Origin: CBDDFN01 sp965227065
GTDB lineage: Bacteria > Pseudomonadota > Alphaproteobacteria > SPJN01
Direction of reading: 5' to 3'
NCBI GenBank assembly: GCA_965227065.1
Contig: CBDDFN010000020.1
Location: 744,001-808,000 of the forward strand
DNA length: 64,000 nt
This document shows, one piece after another, positions 61,001 through 64,000 of the stretch. The notes below the pieces were generated by a model that saw nothing but the letters and a program-made list of their open reading frames with translations, ran no database searches and was not told the DNA's origin. Made by a program: the position numbers and the translations under genes. Position 1 is the first letter of the stretch. Each line of letters starts with the position of its first letter.

Positions 61001-62592
61001 CGATCGCAGCGGCGGCCGGAAATGATCGTATTTTGTATTCAACCACACCCCATCGTTCGGATTTCGGGACCTATGAAATTGCGCCCGCCGTTCGGGATTT
61101 TTTAGCGATATCGCTAAATGAACCCGTTCCCTTAACCAAAGAGGAACGGCTTGCGCGGTTCGAGCGAGAGTGTGTGGCGTTGAGCGCTGAGCGGATCAAA
61201 TGGTTTTTGCAAATTAAAATTCACGTACGGCACAGTCAGTTCGCCGTCACGCTGAACTCATTTTCTGCGGACCAGCCCGATCAGGTGATAAATTATGGGG
61301 CGGAGGAAACTGAGCAGGGCGTGGCTGGACGCGACGCCAGATTCAAACAGGCGGATCGGGCGTTTAGAAAGTTGCTCTCGCCTGATGAGGTGGCGGCCTA
61401 TGAAGACGACGGTCTTGCGGTTCTTCGTTCTGCCAATTCGAGTGAGGAAGAAAACCGGCCGGAGTTTGATGCCAGACAGGCGGGATTGTGGGTCGCAAAG
61501 CGGGCGTACGAGTTGGGGTGGGCCAACGAACTTTTTCCCGAAGATCGCTCAGGCCCAAGTGAACTGGATCAGAACAGACCTCCTGTCGAACGGATCGGCA
61601 AAAAATATCAATGGATCGCCCATCACGAAATGATGGCCCGGCTGGCGGACAATTTTTGGTTGGAGAACCGCTATGATGGCGGGCCGAAGCCTTTCGAGGC
61701 AATTCAGGATATCGATTTTATCCGCGATATAGACCCGACCATCATTTGTAGTTCGTTGCCCAAAGCCGACTTTCAACAGTCCCACAATGTCTGGGCAGCT
61801 GTGCCTGCGGTTTCAGCTCATCGCGTCGACGACAATGATCTTGAACAATGGGCCAAAGGCCTCGACCTGCGCGACGAATTAAAAAGCCTGCCAATTCGAA
61901 CTGACGCAAGTGGAACCTCATGGCTGGTGTTGTCGGAACATCAATCAGAGACATTGCGGGATGATGCTGCCGGCTCACGATCATTTGACTATCGACAGCA
62001 GGAGTTCCGCCTGTTTCACACGGTGTGTGTGAAGAAGGCCGACGTTCAAAGCATCGTGAATGCCTTGGTAGAGCGGGCGCAAATTGATGTGATGGATTGG
62101 GATCCTCTGCAGCAAACGAATACGGGCTTTTTGTGGGAAGCACCCTGGCGTAACACATGGCCACAGAAAATGTGGTTCGACGAGACTTTTCACCTGCCAG
62201 ATCGTGCGGAGTTGGCATTTTCCCTCATGCGTTATCATTGGGAATCCAATGAGGATCTGTCTTTCGATGATGGGGCCCGGTCTCACCTGCCCAGTCCCTG
62301 GCTCGCAAAAAAGCTGAAGCTGTCGCGCGTCGATGATGGCCCCAACTGGGTCGATCAAAATGGCAAGGTGGGGTTTCAGAGCTTTTCGGGACAAGAGTGG
62401 GGCGGTATCAGTTTGGTCCGCAAAGATCTGATTGACGACTTTTTGGACTCTGAGTGGACGGTGCTTTCCGTACTTGTTGCCGAGCGCAACGCCTCGCCGA
62501 CGAACCAGCCTGGAGCGCGGTTTGGCAGTCGTTTCGAGGGTGTGTGTTGGCTCCATGAAAAGCGTTGGTTAGGAAAAAGTTGGCGTCGCTGA
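58087..62592 (+). CDS. STAND NTPase with N-terminal Mrr-like nuclease (Avs-like)
   Basis: About 1501 residues in three parts. Residues 15-170 are a PD-(D/E)XK nuclease: GSGGDGGVEA (D47, E51) and IIGWQAKYF (Q65, K67). Residues 320-700 are a STAND NTPase with Walker A GHAGTGKS (348-355), Walker B LLLIDAINEG (419-428) and SCRSEY (457-461). The long C-terminal part, probably helical repeats, would bind a phage protein. This build matches antiviral STAND proteins, closest in layout to Avs4, whose Mrr-like nuclease cuts DNA after portal recognition. Subtype is not proven from sequence alone. The start is ATG 58087 (MSIDFAQINGF); an in-frame TTG at 58051 is less likely. It is a single gene unit. Confidence 0.85.
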   Translation: MSIDFAQINGFSDGQRVSFEQLVCQLARRQAQAEGHTFRRIEGSGGDGGVEAIAERDDGHIIGWQAKYFCSVKYISWSQIDKSVEAALNAYPELDHYIIALPCDLTGRSGAKGQGKNGWEHWKNRVKNWQALVRQKGHIPVQFEVWTKDELFERLSRPDAVGLRHYWFNAVEMSDDWFRKQVHREVETLDDRYHPEDHVDVEAQALFDVMVRHPRAFLEFNHHVNLIGACAPRINRLAQGIVDMYGVFDFWNAAIADFRRLKPCFEGPLSDDWPLDELLSTLALIFRADHFLEKWIQQIRSLGWVEEGIESELLLSIGIHETSAKFVQHALRSLSLAAENDRFAILTGHAGTGKSQLMAEMASRSVDEGHPALFIAGQRWTNQNLWTQLANHVGFPGQDGRAVLAALDAAGEKTGVRALLLIDAINEGIGCQYWRNWLGELRSELAALPHIACVVSCRSEYLDFAEPKSGFACQKVPLHGFQTEEEREQAAQIFLDKRGIVRPALPWLSPEFSNPLFLRTVCTALQQQHLSEFPAQMSGARAIVQLYLDSAGRSLSHDEQSAVPLSALLGQALRSLARRMVEQRCDYVVFPEATGIIDKEFGGIAPRLGSSWLAVLLERSLLRRDPHPHQHSGTSLSAPEEVVRFSFQRFQDYVMAEELVAQIDTIDGAFGEGGALEFCLMVDWFVPQWHGLVDALAVILPETCEAELIDLLPGGIDRWCNSEEAVNVFAESAIWRSRAGFTKRTTQILQSFANYHLDAWALLVRVAVLADHPWNTRFLHDILTRWPMPERDSEWTIWVNDFASIGENSLNDLINWCLSTDVNRAGAENRRLAALCLGWALTASNRKVRDRATKALTALMVIDPKLFGDLIKAFEKVDDIYIHERILAAAYGACCREASSYHLSAAALCAYNAVFADGKPVPHLLLRDYALGILECAQAHKALPSSIDIAKCRPPFNSLPPDFNLQQADVEAIAAAAGNDRILYSTTPHRSDFGTYEIAPAVRDFLAISLNEPVPLTKEERLARFERECVALSAERIKWFLQIKIHVRHSQFAVTLNSFSADQPDQVINYGAEETEQGVAGRDARFKQADRAFRKLLSPDEVAAYEDDGLAVLRSANSSEEENRPEFDARQAGLWVAKRAYELGWANELFPEDRSGPSELDQNRPPVERIGKKYQWIAHHEMMARLADNFWLENRYDGGPKPFEAIQDIDFIRDIDPTIICSSLPKADFQQSHNVWAAVPAVSAHRVDDNDLEQWAKGLDLRDELKSLPIRTDASGTSWLVLSEHQSETLRDDAAGSRSFDYRQQEFRLFHTVCVKKADVQSIVNALVERAQIDVMDWDPLQQTNTGFLWEAPWRNTWPQKMWFDETFHLPDRAELAFSLMRYHWESNEDLSFDDGARSHLPSPWLAKKLKLSRVDDGPNWVDQNGKVGFQSFSGQEWGGISLVRKDLIDDFLDSEWTVLSVLVAERNASPTNQPGARFGSRFEGVCWLHEKRWLGKSWRR

Positions 62593-62706
62593 GTTGGGGA
62601 TTGACCGGTGGGGCGTCAAATTTTTTCAATTAAAAAACGAAACAAATCTTGGATCAGGCCTCAATAGACGGCGTGAAGAATCATAAAAATCAAAGTTGTA
62701 GAGAGT

Positions 62707-62730
62707 TTTTGAGGCGCTGGATCCTCAAAA
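62707..62730. repeat. 8-bp inverted repeat TTTTGAGG...CCTCAAAA
   Basis: TTTTGAGG (62707-62714) and CCTCAAAA (62723-62730) are perfect inverted copies with an 8-base loop, 115 bases after the STAND gene stop. With its A and T flanks it could be a weak bidirectional terminator. The rest of 62593-62828 is A+T-rich and shows no gene. Confidence 0.5.
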
Positions 62731-62828
62731 TTGAATTTATCTCCCTATTAACCGTTTTCGTCAAATACTCCGATTGTGGGCAGGTCAACACATGAGTGGT
62801 GGCCAAATCGAAATGATTGGAGCGAACA

Positions 62829-63326
62829 ATGGCGGGGATCACTGTTTCCCGAGCACGGGACTATTTTGCCTTTTTTGTGGCCGCTTTTCTTGGATTTGGC
62901 GCAAGTTCGGCATCTGCCGATGTTATTTTGAGTTATGATTCTCTGGGGCGCTTAACCAGTGCCCAGTACGACGATCAGAAAACCCAGCGCTACGACTATG
63001 ATCCGGCAGGCAATCGAGCCCAGGTTTCGGTGATCAATGGCTCTGTCCCCAATGCTGCCGATGACGCGGTTAACGTGTCGCATTCGTCGGGCGTTTTGGA
63101 CTTTGATCCGCTCAGCAACGACCAATCAACCAGCGGTGGCACATTAAGCTTGGTTGGTGCGCAGACCACCGGCTCCCTCGTTGCCGTCAAAATCATTGAA
63201 GGTGCTTTGTTGCGCTTGACGCCGGTCGACGGTTCGGGAACCGGCCAGCAAACCATCACATACACCATTACCGACGAGAATGGCGGCGCAGCCTCCGCCA
63301 TCGTGACCGTCACGCTTCAAAATTAG
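62829..63326 (+). CDS. Secreted protein with YD-repeat and cadherin-like domain
   Basis: 165-residue protein. A signal peptide (FAAFLGFGASSASA, cut before D) is followed by an RHS/YD-type repeat (YDSLGRLTSAQYDDQKTQRYDYDPAGNRAQV) and a cadherin/VCBS-like segment (PNAADDAVNVSHSSGVLDFDPLSNDQST to ITYTITDENGGAASAIVTVTL). It looks like a small module from the family that builds large secreted or surface proteins. ATG 62829 has GGAG at good spacing. The next gene, a transglutaminase-like secreted protein, follows after 33 bases, so they may be one operon. Confidence 0.72.
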   Translation: MAGITVSRARDYFAFFVAAFLGFGASSASADVILSYDSLGRLTSAQYDDQKTQRYDYDPAGNRAQVSVINGSVPNAADDAVNVSHSSGVLDFDPLSNDQSTSGGTLSLVGAQTTGSLVAVKIIEGALLRLTPVDGSGTGQQTITYTITDENGGAASAIVTVTLQN

Positions 63327-63359
63327 ACATCACGCCAACAGCGGAACGGGATCAGCCCC

Positions 63360-64000
63360 ATGAAAACCATCGCGCAAAACAAGAATTTCACCCCATTGCA
63401 GTTCGGCCTGCTCACCTTTTTGACGCTTGCCGTCATGTTGGTGAGCGCGGCTACGCAAGCGCAAAGCAGCTATCTTCCAAGCTTTGAACGCGACAGTGCC
63501 GACATGATGACGCCGCAGCAGGCCTGGTCATATTGGGTGGGGCAAGGCGCCGATGATGCGGATGCGATCGACAATCCCGATCCGAGTGAAAACCATCCGC
63601 GCATCGTTGAGTTGGCGGAACAGCTCGATCATGATCCCTATGAGATATTCAATTATGTGCACAACCATATCGGCGTCGTTCCCAATTGGGGGCTGCGTGG
63701 AGGTGCGGTTGGCGCCATCCTGTCACAGGCTGGTACACCATTTGACCAGGCGCATTTGTTGGTAGCCCTGCTGCGTGAGGCCGCCAAACATGACAGCAAT
63801 ATTGTCAATCCGCGCTATGTTCTCGGCGAGATCGCCTTTAACGGTGCCAAACTTGAAAACTGGCTTGGCATAACAAGCGCCGAAGAAGCGCGAAGCTTTT
63901 TTGCCAATGCCGGCATTCCCGTGATCGTCAATGCGACCAACGATACGGTCAACTCCGTGCGGTTCATGCACATCTGGGTGCAGGTCAATATTGGTGGTTG
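63360..64000 (+). CDS. Secreted transglutaminase-like protein, partial
   Basis: The first 213 codons of a longer gene cut by the right window edge. There is a signal peptide (LLTFLTLAVMLVSAATQAQ), then NHPRIVELAEQLDHDPYEIFNYVHNHIGVVPNWGLRGGAVGAILSQAGTPFDQAHLLVALLREA. This is the start of a transglutaminase-like (papain fold) domain of the type found in front of RHS/YD repeat proteins. The catalytic cysteine is not identified in this part. It likely continues into a large surface or toxin-like protein. It follows the YD-repeat gene on the same strand. Confidence 0.7.
   Translation, partial: MKTIAQNKNFTPLQFGLLTFLTLAVMLVSAATQAQSSYLPSFERDSADMMTPQQAWSYWVGQGADDADAIDNPDPSENHPRIVELAEQLDHDPYEIFNYVHNHIGVVPNWGLRGGAVGAILSQAGTPFDQAHLLVALLREAAKHDSNIVNPRYVLGEIAFNGAKLENWLGITSAEEARSFFANAGIPVIVNATNDTVNSVRFMHIWVQVNIGG

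Larger units (their letters stand above)
44446..62592. mobile_element. Putative defence island next to tRNA-Ser
   Basis: From the tRNA 3' end to the end of the STAND NTPase gene, the content changes from conserved core genes to accessory genes: a SPARTA-type pair, an anti-phage dCTP deaminase, a serine recombinase set, a nuclease/methyltransferase cassette and an Avs-like protein. The stretch 44446-50282 is visibly richer in A+T than the genes to its left. I looked for a second copy of the tRNA 3' end and did not find one by eye. So the right boundary is uncertain, and the island may extend past the window or consist of several insertions. Confidence 0.55.

Noticed and set aside
44446..62828. 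Search for a direct repeat of the tRNA-Ser 3' end marking the island's right border
   Set aside because: No second copy of the T-arm/acceptor sequence was found by eye. The island is described from gene content only.

Overview
The window looks like chromosome of an alphaproteobacterium with fairly high G+C content. Evidence: an iscR-suf operon in the alphaproteobacterial order, a MipZ division-site ATPase divergent from panC, a DNA polymerase IV with an N-terminal CxxC...CxxC extension, and the linked set rnr-topA-dprA-plsY-pyrC-pyrB-ruvX / gatCAB. MipZ points to the Caulobacterales/Rhodobacterales/Hyphomonadaceae side of the class. I cannot name a genus.

Positions 1-44445 are mostly core chromosome. 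From the left: tyrS (running off the edge) divergent from anmK; an alpha/beta hydrolase; then a tightly overlapped Fe-S cluster operon iscR-iscS-sufB-sufC-sufD-sufS-sufT-sufA, with a promoter that overlaps a near-consensus IscR type 1 site. Next come TfoX-like and DinB-like genes, panC, mipZ with a VWA-like gene and a membrane J-domain gene, then a short control region with DnaA boxes. clpS-clpA and a minus-strand RidA-GDPD-GNAT-HIT operon follow. A long run of minus-strand genes (pol IV, HAD, rpmG, MFS, NUDIX, DUF983, rnr, topA, dprA, plsY, MAPEG, pyrC-like, pyrB, AEC transporter, lipoprotein, ruvX) faces gatCAB, a GST, a Sel1 protein and tRNA-Ser(GCU). Three genes in the first 6 kb (tyrS, the hydrolase, sufB) each carry a single extra base. 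This looks more like local sequence error than real decay.

Directly after tRNA-Ser, composition and gene content change. Positions 44446-62592 form an accessory defence island. It holds a TIR-APAZ/short Argonaute pair (SPARTA type); an anti-phage dCTP deaminase followed by a small DUF488-like protein; a large serine recombinase with DUF2924 and DUF3489 partners; a lipoprotein; an XRE regulator divergent from a PD-(D/E)XK nuclease with a palindromic operator between them; a DUF5681 plus ParB-methyltransferase pair; and a 1501-residue STAND NTPase with an N-terminal Mrr-like nuclease (Avs-like). The window ends with a secreted YD-repeat/cadherin-like protein and the start of a secreted transglutaminase-like protein.

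The island's likely themes are NAD depletion (SPARTA), nucleotide depletion (dCTP deaminase) and DNA cleavage (the Avs-like protein and the XRE-linked nuclease). The least familiar parts are the DUF488-like partner of the deaminase and the compact XRE/nuclease/DUF5681/methyltransferase cassette. All functional statements rest on reading motifs by eye; no database search was run.
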